Of a stretch of 64,000 nucleotides of DNA, positions 11,902 to 24,212 are shown in pieces; within the stretch, counting starts at the first letter, position 1, and every line of letters begins with the position of its first letter. This stretch comes from Canna indica (Eukaryota; Streptophyta; Magnoliopsida; Zingiberales; Cannaceae), in contig CP136896.1 in assembly GCA_034359265.1 (NCBI GenBank), forward strand, positions 20,987,501-21,051,500, read 5' to 3'. The translations under genes and the position numbers were made by a program. Below the pieces are notes generated by a model that had not been told where the DNA came from, made no database searches, and saw nothing but the letters and a program-made list of their open reading frames with translations.

Positions 11902-12852
11902 TTAAAGCAAACTAATATGTACAAGGTGTGCTTCCAGCTCTATAACATTCTCCTTCCTTTCTCTCTTCTTGCATTCATAGTATAAAACCGTGCTTGTGGC
12001 CAAGATGAGCAAATTTAGCACCACATCTATGCAGATATGAACAAATCCAATCAACAATTGGTTTCCCTTAGGATGGGAAGAACTGACCACTCTAAATATA
12101 AAATTTGAAATACTGCTAAGAACCACTACAAGAAAAGTTATCAGAATGCCCTGCTTCCTGCTTCTGCTGATGAGCTCCAATGCCCTACCAACTGCCGCCA
12201 TACAGAAGCATTCATCCTCTACTGCTGAGACCACTAAACACAGCAAGGAAACTATGGCGACATAGAGGTAATAGAGAACTGCCAAGATAGCTACTAAAAT
12301 GAGCAAAGCAACTAAAATCTCTGAATCGCGTGAGATTATTGCTAATCCAAGAAGAATTGGGTCAGTTGATTGGATGAAACCCACATGCAGAATGGTGATG
12401 CAGATTTGGGTCACGAAGGACCACTTCCATGAATGTTTGGTCATGAAGATGATATCACTTGGTGATGGATCCTTCCCAGTGTATGCCATGGAAGTAGAAT
12501 GGATGGTTGCTACTGTTAGTAAAGAGGTGATGATGAAGAAAATGATGAGAAAGATCAACTTCAAGCTGCTAAGCTCTTCAACGAAAGCAGTAAGGGCTGT
12601 GAGGTCTGTGACTTGGCTGCATATGGGTCTGACAAGAGCTAAGTATAGAGAATTGTTGTTTCCTGAGAAGATGAGAGGGAGAAAAGAAGAGATAAGAGAA
12701 AAGAAGAGGATTGGTATGAAGAGAGTCATGTTCTTGAAGGGGATTTTGAGGGCTTCCCACAGGATTGTGGAGGTGCCAAGGAAAATGTGTGAGTTAGCCA
12801 TTGCCATGGAGGAGGAGGAGGAGGAGCTCATCTCCATATCTGTGTAGGCCAT
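11902..12852 (-). CDS. Plant-specific multi-pass membrane protein, uncharacterised family
   Basis: A single uninterrupted frame of 316 residues starts at the ATG at 12852. The frame stays open a few codons upstream, but only to a TTG. A serine-rich N-terminus is followed by about six hydrophobic segments, including around residues 40-60, 100-122, 185-220 (probably two passes), 240-260 and 280-300. The family signature at the end is clear: a loop reading AVEDECFCMAAVGRALELI and a final membrane segment ending STVLYYECKKRERK. The type matches a large land-plant family of unknown function (Arabidopsis At4g19950 and At1g31130 are members I recall). The basic C-terminus is probably cytosolic. No introns are needed. 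Related copies lie at 7556-7836 (broken) and 28459-29214 (intact, diverged). Substrate or role is not evident. Confidence 0.8.
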   Translation of the reverse strand: MAYTDMEMSSSSSSSMAMANSHIFLGTSTILWEALKIPFKNMTLFIPILFFSLISSFLPLIFSGNNNSLYLALVRPICSQVTDLTALTAFVEELSSLKLIFLIIFFIITSLLTVATIHSTSMAYTGKDPSPSDIIFMTKHSWKWSFVTQICITILHVGFIQSTDPILLGLAIISRDSEILVALLILVAILAVLYYLYVAIVSLLCLVVSAVEDECFCMAAVGRALELISRSRKQGILITFLVVVLSSISNFIFRVVSSSHPKGNQLLIGFVHICIDVVLNLLILATSTVLYYECKKRERKENVIELEAHLVHISLL

Positions 12853-13389
12853 GTTAAAGAAATTACACAAGATGTCAGTGATGAGGAAGATGAAGGGACG
12901 CTTTTAGAGGTATGTGGTTAGGTGGAGGTTAGGACTTGGGAAGGGGTCAAGAAACTTAATAAAGGTTTGTTTGACATCTTCCACAGCTTTCCAATATGGA
13001 ATTTTTCTTATGATGTAGGTAGTTGGGCTGTTGGTTCCTGCTTCATTGTCGTCTTCTCGTAGTCTGATTAGGACATATATACAGCAATACAGTAATGATA
13101 GATTTTAAATTATAGTTGCTTCTGAAATAAGGAGTGATGAGAAGTCAAAGTCAGATATGAGACGCTAAGCAAGACTAATAAATGCCAGAGATAATAATTG
13201 ATGTTCAAAATTTTGAGATGGGTAGCTGTACCAAGTCAAAAACCACGGACTGTTCACTTGGTTCGTCAAGAAGAGATGCTAAGCCAGGTACTCTTACTAT
13301 TTCAAGCTTGTGTTAAGCTCACGCTGTTCTACTTGTTTTAAATTTAGATTGAACTTAGGAGACGTGTACTTAAGGTAGTAGATAAAGGA
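12853..13389. promoter_or_regulatory. Upstream region of the membrane-protein gene
   Basis: This 0.5-kb stretch lies between the gene start (minus strand) and LINE 2, so it must hold what remains of the promoter. A TATA-like TATATATG read on the minus strand lies near 13076. Nothing else is distinctive. Confidence 0.3.
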
Positions 13390-13612
13390 AGGGAAAAAGA
13401 CTTGAAGAAGCTCTTGCACCATCTGCAGCCTTTGATAATTTCGGATCCTCTTTTGGTTCGACATCGGGCAACGTGGTCTCTTGCCTCAACAATGAAGTCG
13501 TTGCCGCTATTGCTGATTTGGGTTTCACCTACTCAAGGTTCCGGCGGATATTATCAAGGCGGTTGCCCATATCGAGGCATGACGGTATTTCTGGATCTAG
13601 CTTTCGGCTTTT

Positions 13613-16600
13613 GTGGTGTTTATTTACTTTTGCTCTATGAATAGCTTGAACTTTAATGTTGCTTTTTGGAATGTCCGCGGTATCAATCGTCTTTCGAATC
13701 AATATATGGTCAAACAATTTATCCGCGATGAATGCTGTAATGTTATTTTTTTATGTGAAACTAAGATGTCTCAAATGTCTGGTCGGGTTGTCAAGCAACT
13801 TTCTAGTTTTCGGGGAAAGGTGATTGATCATTATGCTACTATTAATGCAAATGGTTTGGCTGGTGTACTTCTGTTGTTCTGGAACCCAAATATTTGGAAC
13901 TCGGTATCTAATTCTGGTGATTACTTCATTTCAGCGGTTCTGTCACACCTTAGATTTGGGTTATCTTTTAATTTCATTGGTATTTATGGACCCCCCAACA
14001 TTCGAAAAGTTTGAATTTTATTAGAGGGCTATACCAGCTTGTCGAAGGTGCAATGGACTTCCGCATCCTAGGAGGCGATTTTAACCTAACAACTGGGAAT
14101 AATTAAAGACTTAATTGCCATGGTGCTCCAAGAGACTCCAGACTCTTTTGCAAAATTTATGGGTTAATTACAAAATATATCTCGACTTTGATGTATTTTT
14201 CTAATCTATGCCTACTTTTCAATTTTTCCAATTCAGTACACCAATTTTTGATTTGTTACAAATCTATCCCACCGTCTATCTAGCGTCAACTTTGTCGTCT
14301 GAATGCTGACGTGGCTAATAATTCCAGTTAGCATCCAGACGTGATTTTTTTAACTTATTTTTTTTCGGCCCCAACAAACCTAGTCAGCAACATGGTTAAT
14401 TACAATATATATTCCAATTTTTGACGTGTTTTCCTAATTTATCATCACTTTCCAATTTTTCTAATTCAGTACACCACTTTTCGATTTGTTACAAATCTAT
14501 CTCACCATCTACCCAGCGTCAACTTCGCCGTCTGAATGTTGATGTGGCTAATAATCCCAGTCAGCATTCAGACGTGAACTTTAACTCTTTTTTTTTGGCC
14601 CCACCAAACCCAGTCAGCAGATTACGACAAGTTAATTATAAAAAAAAATCCACCTTTAAAATCTCTTGCTCGCCTCTTCCCCGACCTTGTCGCCTGCTTG
14701 CTGCCCATCTTTCTCTCAATCCCCGGCGTCGCATGTATCTCTTCGTGCTCCCTGTCTTCATCCTTGTCAACTCTCGCATGTCTCTATTAATTTTCACCTG
14801 CTTGCTCGCCTTCTCCCCTTCCGTCTGATATGATTAGTATAAATCCTAGAAATTTCTCATCAGTGATGATACTGTTAAATGTAGGATTTCATATGATACT
14901 ATAAAATTTTCCAACAGTGATGATGTTGTTAAATATGATTTGCCATTGCAGGCTTTATTTTGACAAGAAAATTTTCAACAGAAAAGAGGGATTTCTTCTC
15001 TTTGTTGAAAATTTTGAAGTTGACGCTAGGTAGAAGGTGGGATAGATTCGTAACAAATCAAAAAGTGGTATATTGAATTGGAAAAATTAGAAAGTGGGGA
15101 TAGATTAATGAAACACATCAAAAGTCGGGATATATTTTATAATTAACTCTTAAAGTGGTTGCTGACTGCATTTGGTGGGGTCGGAAAAAAAGTTAAAAAT
15201 TATCGCGTCTGAATGCTGACTGAGATTATTAGCCTCGTCAGCATTCAGACGGCAAAGTTAACGCTGGGTAGACGGTGGGAAAGATTTGTAACAAATCAAA
15301 AAGTGGTGTACTGAATTGAAAAAAATTAGAAAGTGGGGATAGATTAGAAAAATACGTCAAAAGTCGGGTTATATTTGTAATTAATTTATTGCTGATATTC
15401 AATTATTGGACCTACTGATATCCGGGACTACCTACACTTGGTCCAATAATGAATCACCTCCAGCTTTTGCTAAGCTGGACTGAATTCTCATATGTTCCAA
15501 TTTGCTCAATAAGCTACCGCACCTACGGATTTTAGGGGGTTCAGAAGACTTACAGACCACACTCCGCTAATACTTTATTCTAATGACCATTTGGCAAGCA
15601 AGAATAAGCCTTTCTGCATGGAATTATGCTGGTTCATCAGGGTGATTTTTAGGGCATCTTCAAAGAAGGCCTAAAATTATCAAACAATATTTGTTCAGGG
15701 GTGGGTCGACCCTTCTATGCTTGGATAAAAAATTGGAGAAATCTTAAAGGGATTATTAAGCATTGGTCAAAACTCAAAAAACAAGGTTGGAAGCAAAAGC
15801 ATATAGAACTGGAGGAAAAAATTCAATTATTGAGCACCAGTCTGGAGACAGAGAATTTCAACCCCTTGGAAGCATAGCAGCTGAAGATTGCAAAGGAAAA
15901 CTTAGATAAGATCTATCACTACAAGATATTTATCGGCGGCAAAGGGCTAAAAAGCGATGGATCTGAGAGGGGAGTCGCAATACCAGATACTTCCAACAAT
16001 GTGCAATTGTTCAAAAGAAAAGGAATTGGATCAACAATCTACAAATGGCAAATGGACACACAACCCATCAAGAAGACATTGTTGCATGTTTTAAAAATCA
16101 TTTTTCGGGTATTCTGGGTGTCTCCTAGACCCCGCTTCTCCAAATAGGCTGGGCACAATTTTTTTCCCCACAACATGATTCTCTTCGACATCTTGCCGCT
16201 CCTTTCACTGAAACTGAGATTGAAACTATGATCAAAGCAATAAAAAACTACAAGTCACCCTGACTGGATGGGTTGCCTATGGAATTTTTCAAAAATCTTG
16301 GACCGAGCTCAAGCCTACCTTAGTCAAAATCCCCAATGATCTCCTCATACAGCATGCTGATCTGCAAAGGATCAACTTTGCCTTTATCACATTCATACCT
16401 AAGAAGGAAGGCGCCAACTCTACAACTGATTTTTGGTCTATCAGTCTAAAGAATAGCATTGTAAAGAAAAATCAAAATTGTTGGCAAATAGACTAGCGAT
16501 CTTAATGAGCTATTTAATTGTCAATAAGCAGGGCGCTTTCACAAAGGGCAGAAGTTCACTTGATTGCTACAAGACTATGGCTGAGACAACTTGGGCTTGT

Positions 16601-18400
16601 AAAGGGATTGATCATAATTCCTGCCTCATCAAATTTGATTTCACTCGGGCTTTTGACACAATCGACTGGAGCTTCGTTGAACAAATGCTACACGCAAGAG
16701 GGTTTCCTACATAGTGGATCTCTTGGATCTTTTGTCTAATTAAAACTGCCTCATCTTCCATCATCATCAATGGAAATCCTGGGACTCCTTTCTCACATAA
16801 AAGAGGAATTAGACAAGGCAATCCACTACCTGGTTGTTGATTAATCGTTCCCAACTAATCAGCCAAGCGATGAGCAGAGGTCTTATTCAGGGAGTGCTTC
16901 ACAACATATTATTTGCCTGAAGGTATCTCCCACATCTTCTTTGCGGATGATCTAATCATGTTTAGCCAAGCTACGGAGCAATCCTTTTCATGGATCCGTC
17001 TTCTTTTTAGATGTTTCGAACTAGCTACAGGGCTCAAGATCAACCTCGATAAGACTAAGGTTATTCACCTCAGGGGAAATGAACAATTAGCAAATGCTAT
17101 GGCTAATATCATTGGGTGTTCTGCAGGCAACTGCCCAATCAAATATCTAGGCCTTCAACTGAGACATGGAAAACCCTATAAAGAAGATTGGCAAGGACTG
17201 ATTTCTAAGTTTGATAAAATCTTGACTTCTTGATAGGGACTGAATCTTTCAAGGGCACAACGTTTGACACTTATCAACAACACACTGACAAGTCAGACTT
17301 CTTACATGATATCCATATTTGAACCACCACGTTGGGTCACCAAGAAGCTTGATCAGAGGAGAATGCTATTCTTTTGGTCCGGTTCTAGGGATTTTACCTA
17401 TAGATGAAAATGTTTAATTAATTGGCAAGCACTTTTGGGTGACAAGCTTGAAGGAGGTCTTGGAATTCTGGATATTCAAACACATTGTAAAGCATGCTTG
17501 GGAAAGTGGCTTTGGAAATTATGGAAAGCGGAGGACTTAGTTTGGCCGACTCTGGTTAGAGCTCTCTACTCCCTATCCCTTGGCTACGGGACCTTTGATA
17601 GATTAGTTCTCTCCAATATTTGGAAAGGGATCCAATCCATGGCTGAGATCTTCAACAACTCCCTTATATACAATGTTGGTAATGGAAGCATGACCAGATT
17701 TTGGCTTGACTTATGGTTGGGGACAACAAAGCTCAAAGATAAGTATCCTAGCTCTCTCATTAGCCCCAAAGGCACGAATTGAAGAGCTCAAATTTTTTAT
17801 CCTCGAGGCAATCCAGTCGGATGGAATCTTTGGTTCAACAGTTTTGTGGGAATTCATGATATCGTCAATCTCTCGCATGAAATAAATGAATATCTTCAAA
17901 GGGATGGAGAGGACTCTATTATTTGGAGATGGACAACATCAAATGAATTCTCTACAAAATCACTCTACAGCTTGCTAAATTTCAGGGGGGTCAAACACTT
18001 GAAAAGTAATTATATCTGACAGCTTGCGAGTCTATTGAATGTATCTATTATGAACTGGTATGCCTTTCAGGACAAATTACAAATAAAAGATCGTCTGATC
18101 TATCGGGGTTTATAGTTGGACCCCTCTTGTATCCTATGTAGCGTGTCGCCTGAAACGCACAAACACCTCTTCCATTCTTGTAATTACATAAGAAATGGCT
18201 GGAGGATCCTCCTTCAATCATCTCACCTCAACCACTTCAGCCTCAACTATGAACCTTGGAAGAAAGGATGCAAGGATAGTCACACATTGAAGTTGCTCAA
18301 ATTTAAAGCGATCATGATTTAGTGTTGGAAAATATGGATCGAACGTAATAGCGGATGCTTTGACAATGTTTCACACCACTTCTTCGAACTAGCCGTTGAA
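13613..18400 (+). pseudogene. LINE 2 endonuclease / reverse transcriptase ORF2 remnant
   Basis: The endonuclease frame begins at about 13637 with MNSLNFNVAFWNVRGIN and contains the catalytic-type phrase FLCETKM. It is broken near 14012 and again by the foldback insertion. RT motifs follow in several frames: QGAFTKGRSSLDCY, FDFTRAFDTIDW, IFFADDLIMF (FADD codons at 16940-16951), INLDKTKV, YLGLQL and GGLGILDI. The terminal zf-RVT is visible as CILC, then HKHLFHSC near 18125-18180. FADD in place of YADD is tolerated in plant LINEs. Many stops and shifts (for example near 16260, 17232 and 17780) show the copy is dead. Confidence 0.85.
14161..15382. mobile_element. 1.2-kb foldback (long inverted repeat) DNA element in LINE 2
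   Basis: The left end GGTTAATTACAAA and the right end TTTGTAATTAA are inverted copies, and the match continues for more than 200 bp. Each arm holds two tandem units: left at about 14163-14390 and 14395-14640, right at about 15010-15150 and 15215-15382. Each unit includes the phrase GTCTGAATGCTGACGTGG or its complement. The element is flanked by AATTTAT on both sides (14154-14160 and 15383-15389), consistent with a 7-bp or slightly longer target duplication. The LINE endonuclease reading is continuous across the site once the element is removed. No transposase is encoded. Long inverted arms suggest a Mutator-like or foldback MITE. Confidence 0.75.
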
Positions 18401-18599
18401 GGCTCTCTTCTTCTTCGGTTGTCAATTGTTAAGTGTGGATTGTATTTCTTAGCTTGGGTTGTTCTCACCTCGTTTGTAAGGTTTGGTTATTTTTACCCTC
18501 TTTCTCTCCCCCCTCCCGCTTCTCATACACTTGTATCTTTCAAAACTCTTGATGAATACAAGTTGCTTATTTTTTTTAAAAAAAAAGAGATTGATCATT

Positions 18600-20804
18600 C
18601 TCCATTGTGCTCCACCAGTTCTTCATTAGTTCCGACTTGCTTTGGATGAGATCATCATCGAAAGGATCTATCTCCACATCATTGTCTCTCTCTTTGGTTT
18701 GTATTGCCCACATGCGAAGCCGCAAGTTATAATGAACATACACCAGCTTTTCTAATCGGATGTATGAAAGACAAATACGCGGCTTCGTATGTATGAGAGA
18801 GAAGGTTGACCAATTTCTCTCGCATCCACTTAATGATGTTGTTTGCGAGAGGATTCGTGCGACAATCCTCTGAAGATATGGAGCATCACATGCAAATTGT
18901 AACTACCATTCAACTGCAAGGCATATTGAATATTAGAAACAAGATTTTATCTTTAATGAATAATTTGAAAAAGAAAAAAGTTGAAATTTTTTCTACCTGG
19001 ACCCATCTTGTCTCGACAGAAAATTGCAAATAGATCACTGAAGTTGTCATTTTCATCTAAAAAAATCTTGATTCAGGAATAGTTTGTGTAGCTTCTAAGT
19101 TCTTTGCTGACATATGTTGTATCACCTTGCGAAGAGCAAATAATAAGGTATCCTTTGTTCTAAGGGCGTATTTATACTGGTATGCGGGATTTAAATAATA
19201 ATTTATAAAAAATCAAAAGAAATTGAACTATAATAATGATTTAAAATTAAATATTTATAATATCTTTAAAATAAATAAAATTAAAATACTTGCTAAATGT
19301 ACATCACGCCTCATTGATTATCCCATATTCTAGAGATAATATCAATGAACAATTTAAATTTGTTTGGAGCGGTCAAGAGTCTCTTTATTTTTTTTGGGCT
19401 TGGTGAATGTAATGGTAGACATGACCCATTTGTGGTGTCTTTTTCATGCTCATCTATCGTAGAACATTGTACAAAGGTTCTACAGTGACGATAATTTCAG
19501 CGACGCAATCCCAGAAGCGCGAGTTAAGCATGTTCTTCTCGATTTCTTTTCCTTTCGATCTCATGGCATATTTGGATGATGACCAATCTTGGCTTGTACA
19601 CATTGTCCTTAAGCCAACTTTTCTTTGTTGGAGTGACCTTAATGCGATGAAATTTGTTGCAAATTGAGTCGCTCCTAGTCGAAGAATTTTACCTAAAAAT
19701 GAATTATAATTTAATAATTATGATGAACTAAATAATAAATAGTAAATATTTTTTTAAAAAAACTTACCTTTTGTAAATTGCTTAGTAATGGCATGGCCTA
19801 TGTGTAATTGTAAATAAATTGGGTGATCTGTTGCGCATTTTTAATGGTCAACTTCACCAATGGCAGATCACTAATATCCTTCATAATAAAATCTATACAA
19901 TGTGCTGCACATGGAGTCCAAAAAATATGAGGATAGCCTTGTTCAATTATTTCACTTGCCCTTTTGAAGTTTGTGTCGTTGTCGGTTACAACTTGCACGA
20001 CATTTTGTGGACTGATCTCCTCGAGTACGTTTGTCATTAGCTTTAAAATGTAGATTGCATGAGGTGCTCATCCGAAGAACTCACTGATTTGTGATACACC
20101 ACCTTCCTATTGCAATAGATTAGCAAGTTGATGATGCTCATCCGGGTTGGTTCGGTCCAACTATCACACATCAATGTGAAGCCGTGATCCTTCCATTCTC
20201 TTGAAACCATATATCCACTATTTATCTCGTCGACCTTTACTACAAGTAAAGGTCTTGAAATTTCATAAGGAGTTGGAAGGACAATACCATGGGTCGGCCT
20301 TTTGGATTATAGATACCATAGATAAGTAGTAGGAATTATTGGTTGCATTGGCTGGAATGCGGTTGAAGTGGAACCATTTGGAGATTGTTTTTCCCAACTC
20401 CCACTTCTTGGTCTTGCTCCAAGCATCGTTGGGTTTGTGATTGCTTCGATGATCGAGAAGGATATGCCCTAGGATAAAGGCCACTTAAATCAATCGAAGA
20501 TTTCCTACCGCTAGTTAGTCCGAGGTTTGAGAAGAAGCCTCGGATGCCTTTGCCTCTACTTTAGGTTGAAGGTGCCCTCATCCTAGAACTTCGACCAATA
20601 TGAGGATCGAAGGGAATTAAACCACTTCGGCTCATTGCTCCCGCTGCCGAAGATGAGTCAGCGCTGCAGGTGCCACTACTGTCATACTCAAATTAAGATT
20701 CAAGATAATAAGTACAATCTCGATGAATGCTTGTGGCTCCAATGAAGCACAAATGATGGTTAATTGCAAGCTTCGGATCCTCCTCAGCATTGCCACCATG
20801 ACCT
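18600..20804 (-). pseudogene. hAT transposase pseudogene, middle and C-terminal part
   Basis: Read on the minus strand from 20804 downwards it gives a low-complexity linker, a DUF659-type domain (RPLLVVKVDEINSGYMVSREW, then CDSWTEPT near 20150, then VTDNDTNFKRA and IFWTPCAAHCIDF at 19798-20037) and more of the catalytic region near 19450-19667 (FATNFIALRSL, then LNSRFWDCV). The dimerisation tail LVYVHYNLRLR is near 18720-18750. Stops near 20040 and frame changes break it. The N-terminal BED finger is at 27056-27337, beyond an inserted LTR retrotransposon. Its end is adjacent to LINE 2. Confidence 0.8.
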
Positions 20805-22112
20805 ATTGGTGAAATGGCCACACTAAAGGGGGGGGGGGTGAATAGTATGTTAACTAATAAAATTAGTCTAAATCCGATTTTAATCGTTTCTTAAATTACT
20901 TAGGCAATTCACAATTGTACGACTAAATGCGAAAGCGAGTAATAACGATAAGCAAAGCGATACATAAAGAAAATAATACTAACACAAGTATTTATAGTGG
21001 TTCGGCCCCAATGCCTACTCCACTACCTAAGCACCCCGCTTAGGATTTCCAAACTAGATTTACTAGATTATATCGTTTCCCTTACAAAGAGGACTTTACA
21101 CCGGAAGATTCTCCACTGTCAAACCGAAGGCACTTCCACACCCGAAAGTATCCCACCTTCCTACCGAGAGTACTCTCCCACCTCAACCTAAGGGACAACT
21201 CAACTAATCCTAGTAAACTAAGTTTACAATGGTGGGTTTAAGCCTTAACACCAAGGCAACCACTAACTCAATCAAACCTAAAAACCTAGGTTTACACAAA
21301 TGGTATACAATGAAAATAACCAAGAAAATATAATAACAATTGGAGCAATAAACAAATTAAACTATACTTAGCTCCAAAAGAAACTCCCTAGTCCTCTTGA
21401 TGCCTTGAGAAGATGAATCTTGAAGGTTCAAAGACTAGATCAAGGTTTTATCATGGAAACTAGGGATTGCAAAGAGATGGCTCAAGAAATCTAGTAGAGA
21501 TGCAAGGAGTGGCTCTTTGAGGCTTAGAAGAATCATTAGTAGGCTAGAAATGAGTTTGGGATGGGTATTTATAACCCCCCAAACAGCATGGCTCGTCAAC
21601 AGGCATTTTTCTGCCCGTTGGCGACGCTCGGTCACTTGCCGGTCGATCGTCGGTCGATAGATGGATCGACCACCCAAGCGATCGTGGCATTATGCCGCTT
21701 CTGGGCGCACTTCGGTCGACCGAATTGGCTACTGCCAATTTTTTGCCGCATTCGGTCGACCGACCGATCGACCGAACCTAGGCTGAACTTGATTTTTTCA
21801 GCCTTCTTCTTGCGCGCTTCATTTTTGGGTTCCCACCTTCAACGTGCGTCAACTTGGAGAGCTTTCCATGTGTTCTTTAGACTCGTCCAAGACGTCTTTG
21901 GTGCACACGTCGATCTTCGAGAGATTTCCACGACGAACCTAAACGCGTTGATCAATGTCCTTTTCATTTTCCGATTTCTTCGATATTTCCGATCGAGGAC
22001 ATCGAGCGCTAACCGATATGGAAACTATAAATATTTATCAATGAAACATTAGTTCCAAGTTTGTTATCAACAAAACCGAGATTAAGATCAAGGTTGAAAC
22101 CTTAGGCCAACA
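20805..22112 (-). repeat. 3' LTR of the gag-only retrotransposon
   Basis: It is nearly identical to 25674-27050. The outer end reads TATTGGTGAAATGG where the other LTR has TGTTGTTGAAATGG. Reading on the minus strand, the region upstream of the TATA-like TTATAAATACCC (near 21570) holds GGTCGACCGA-type palindromes (about 21640-21780), the likely U3 promoter region. Confidence 0.85.
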
Positions 22113-24212
22113 GTCTCCCCTTTTTAATGATGATAAATATCCATAAGAAAATATATTCATTAGAGCGCCAAGGATATCAAACATGGGATTTCTCCCCCTA
22201 TCAACATGCATATCTATGAAAATAAACTCTCCCTATCTATATGCATGATTTTTCTATATTTTCTTTCTTTTTTATCTATATTTTTCTCCCCCTTTTGACA
22301 TCACTCAAAAAGGGTAAGAAAAATCAATCATGTTCAAAGTTGGGACCTAAAAACTTGTTTTCATGAAAATATGTAGATCTCAACTCAAGGGATGAAAACA
22401 CATATACAAGTGAGACTAATCAATACATGATATCATAGAATGCTAAACATAATCTAAGACTAGAAATCATGTATCAAGCTCAAGTAATGATATTTTCATG
22501 TATCGGTCAACATATCAAAAACCATTTTAGAAATGCTTTTTCACGAGTCAAAATGAGAATGATACCAAAACCATGAATCTAACATCATACTTGAAGTCTC
22601 ATTCAAAGATTTTGACAAAAATCCAAAGTATCGAGAAATGAGCATTTGGGAAGAACGATACTTTAGAGTTTCGAAATCTAATTTCAAAAATCCAAATCAA
22701 ATCACATTCATACTCAAGATTTCCAAATTTTTTATGCCATAAACTAGATTTTTCAAGGAAGATGCAGATTCAAGAATCAACAAAAACTCATTTTTCTGCA
22801 GTTTTCTAAAATTCATTGAGTTATAGTGGCATTTTCGTAAATAATTGGAATTTTTCAAAAGTTTTCAGTTTTCATTCAAACTTTCCAGATATCAAGATAT
22901 AATCATTTAAAGCATGTTTATCAAGTTTGAAATGAAAATAATATCATTTGGTCAAAATTTTACCTTAGCATGATTTCATTCTAAAACAAGCAATGTATCA
23001 TGAAATTGCAGACACCTAACATGAGTAAATCTAAACATGTTCCTCAAATATGGATGGAGAATGAGACATCTAAGTCAATTTGTTGACTTGGGTCAACTTG
23101 ATTCAAAATAGGTTATCATGAAATAGTCTCTATGTCATTATATTCATATCCATATGAATTTTTCATTCTAAGTGCATGGAAACATGTCATACCTATTCCT
23201 AAATATGTTTATGAAGTTTGGACTTAAAATGAAGTGTCCAAGTCGATTTATTGAATTGGGTCAAACTTTTTCAAGCTTAAGTCCCCTAAAGTGATCTAGT
23301 TATCACTTTGTTCATCTACATATGAATTTTCAAGTTTGAACACCTAGAATCATGTCATGTATGTATCTAAACATGTTTTCCAACTACTAACTCAAAATGA
23401 GATCTCTAATATGAATTTCAACCTAGAGCAAATTTCATTCAATCAAGATATCATGAAATTTCCTAAGTTATCAAAATTTTACCTACTCATGAAATTTCAT
23501 AGACTTGTCATGCAAAATCAATCATGAGTATAGAGACATCATTAAAGCATGAATATTCAACTATTATACAAAGACTTTTGCCAAACTCAAACTCATACCT
23601 CACTCTTGGAAATTTTGCCAAACTTGTCTTTTTCTTTCCAATGTCTAAAGTCTTCCATTTTATCATAACTTGCAAGCAATATTCATTAGTAGGATAATGA
23701 GAATATAATTACTAGCAAGTTATCAAACTAAGTAGCAAAGAGAGGGATCAATTATCGATATCAAAATCTACTTTGCTAAATAGTTTCAAATTCGTTTCAA
23801 AATAAAATCGATTGATATCAAAATGAATTTTAAGAGATCACAAGTGAAATATAAATGAAAACATGATCTCCAACCATTACCTTCCTATTGGTTGAAAATC
23901 GAAAGGTCACAATGAGCCTACGATTTAGAACCGCAAGGTCGCATGAGCCCGTTATAGGCTACATAGGTCTCCTGGGAGGCCAGAAATCAAAAATAAAAAA
24001 TCATTACATAAAACAAATCGAGAGCACGAAGATCAACTAGAATTAAGCATAGTATCATAATCTTCAACTAAGGTAAAACAATGCAAGTTAGAAGATGATA
24101 CCGAAATAGTTTTGATGCCAACTTTACCTAAGGCATCAAGGTAGCTTGAAGTTGCAACCAAGGGAGGATTCATCATTCAAGTACATGGTCAACTTCAACA
24201 CATCTCTTTCCT
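22113..24212 (-). other. Non-coding internal region of the LTR retrotransposon
   Basis: This 2.1-kb AT-rich stretch lies between the gag stop and the 3' LTR, where an autonomous copia element would carry protease, integrase, RT and RNase H. None of their motifs is visible in any frame. The phrase TTTTCATGAAAA and relatives recur, as they do in the related internal region at 59365-60511. Confidence 0.6.

Larger units (their letters stand above)
13390..18590 (+). mobile_element. LINE 2, non-LTR retrotransposon interrupted by a foldback element
   Basis: From left to right it holds the end of an ORF1-like frame (phrases AAFDNFGSS and ADLGFTYSRF), an APE-type endonuclease start (NVAFWNVRGINR at about 13646), an inserted foldback element (14161-15382), the rest of the endonuclease (DLLISGTTYTWSNNE, about 15405), RT and zf-RVT. 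It ends near GATGAATACAAG, then an A-rich tail at about 18575-18590. LINE 1 ends with the related TTGATTAATAAG and A-rich tail. It abuts the 3' end of the hAT pseudogene. Confidence 0.85.

Noticed and set aside
12299..12847. 182-codon plus-strand frame
   Set aside because: It is the antisense shadow of the membrane-protein gene at 11902-12852, which has clear family features.
21561..22052. 163-codon plus-strand frame
   Set aside because: It lies wholly inside an LTR, antisense to its transcription, and is mirrored only where the LTR is conserved.
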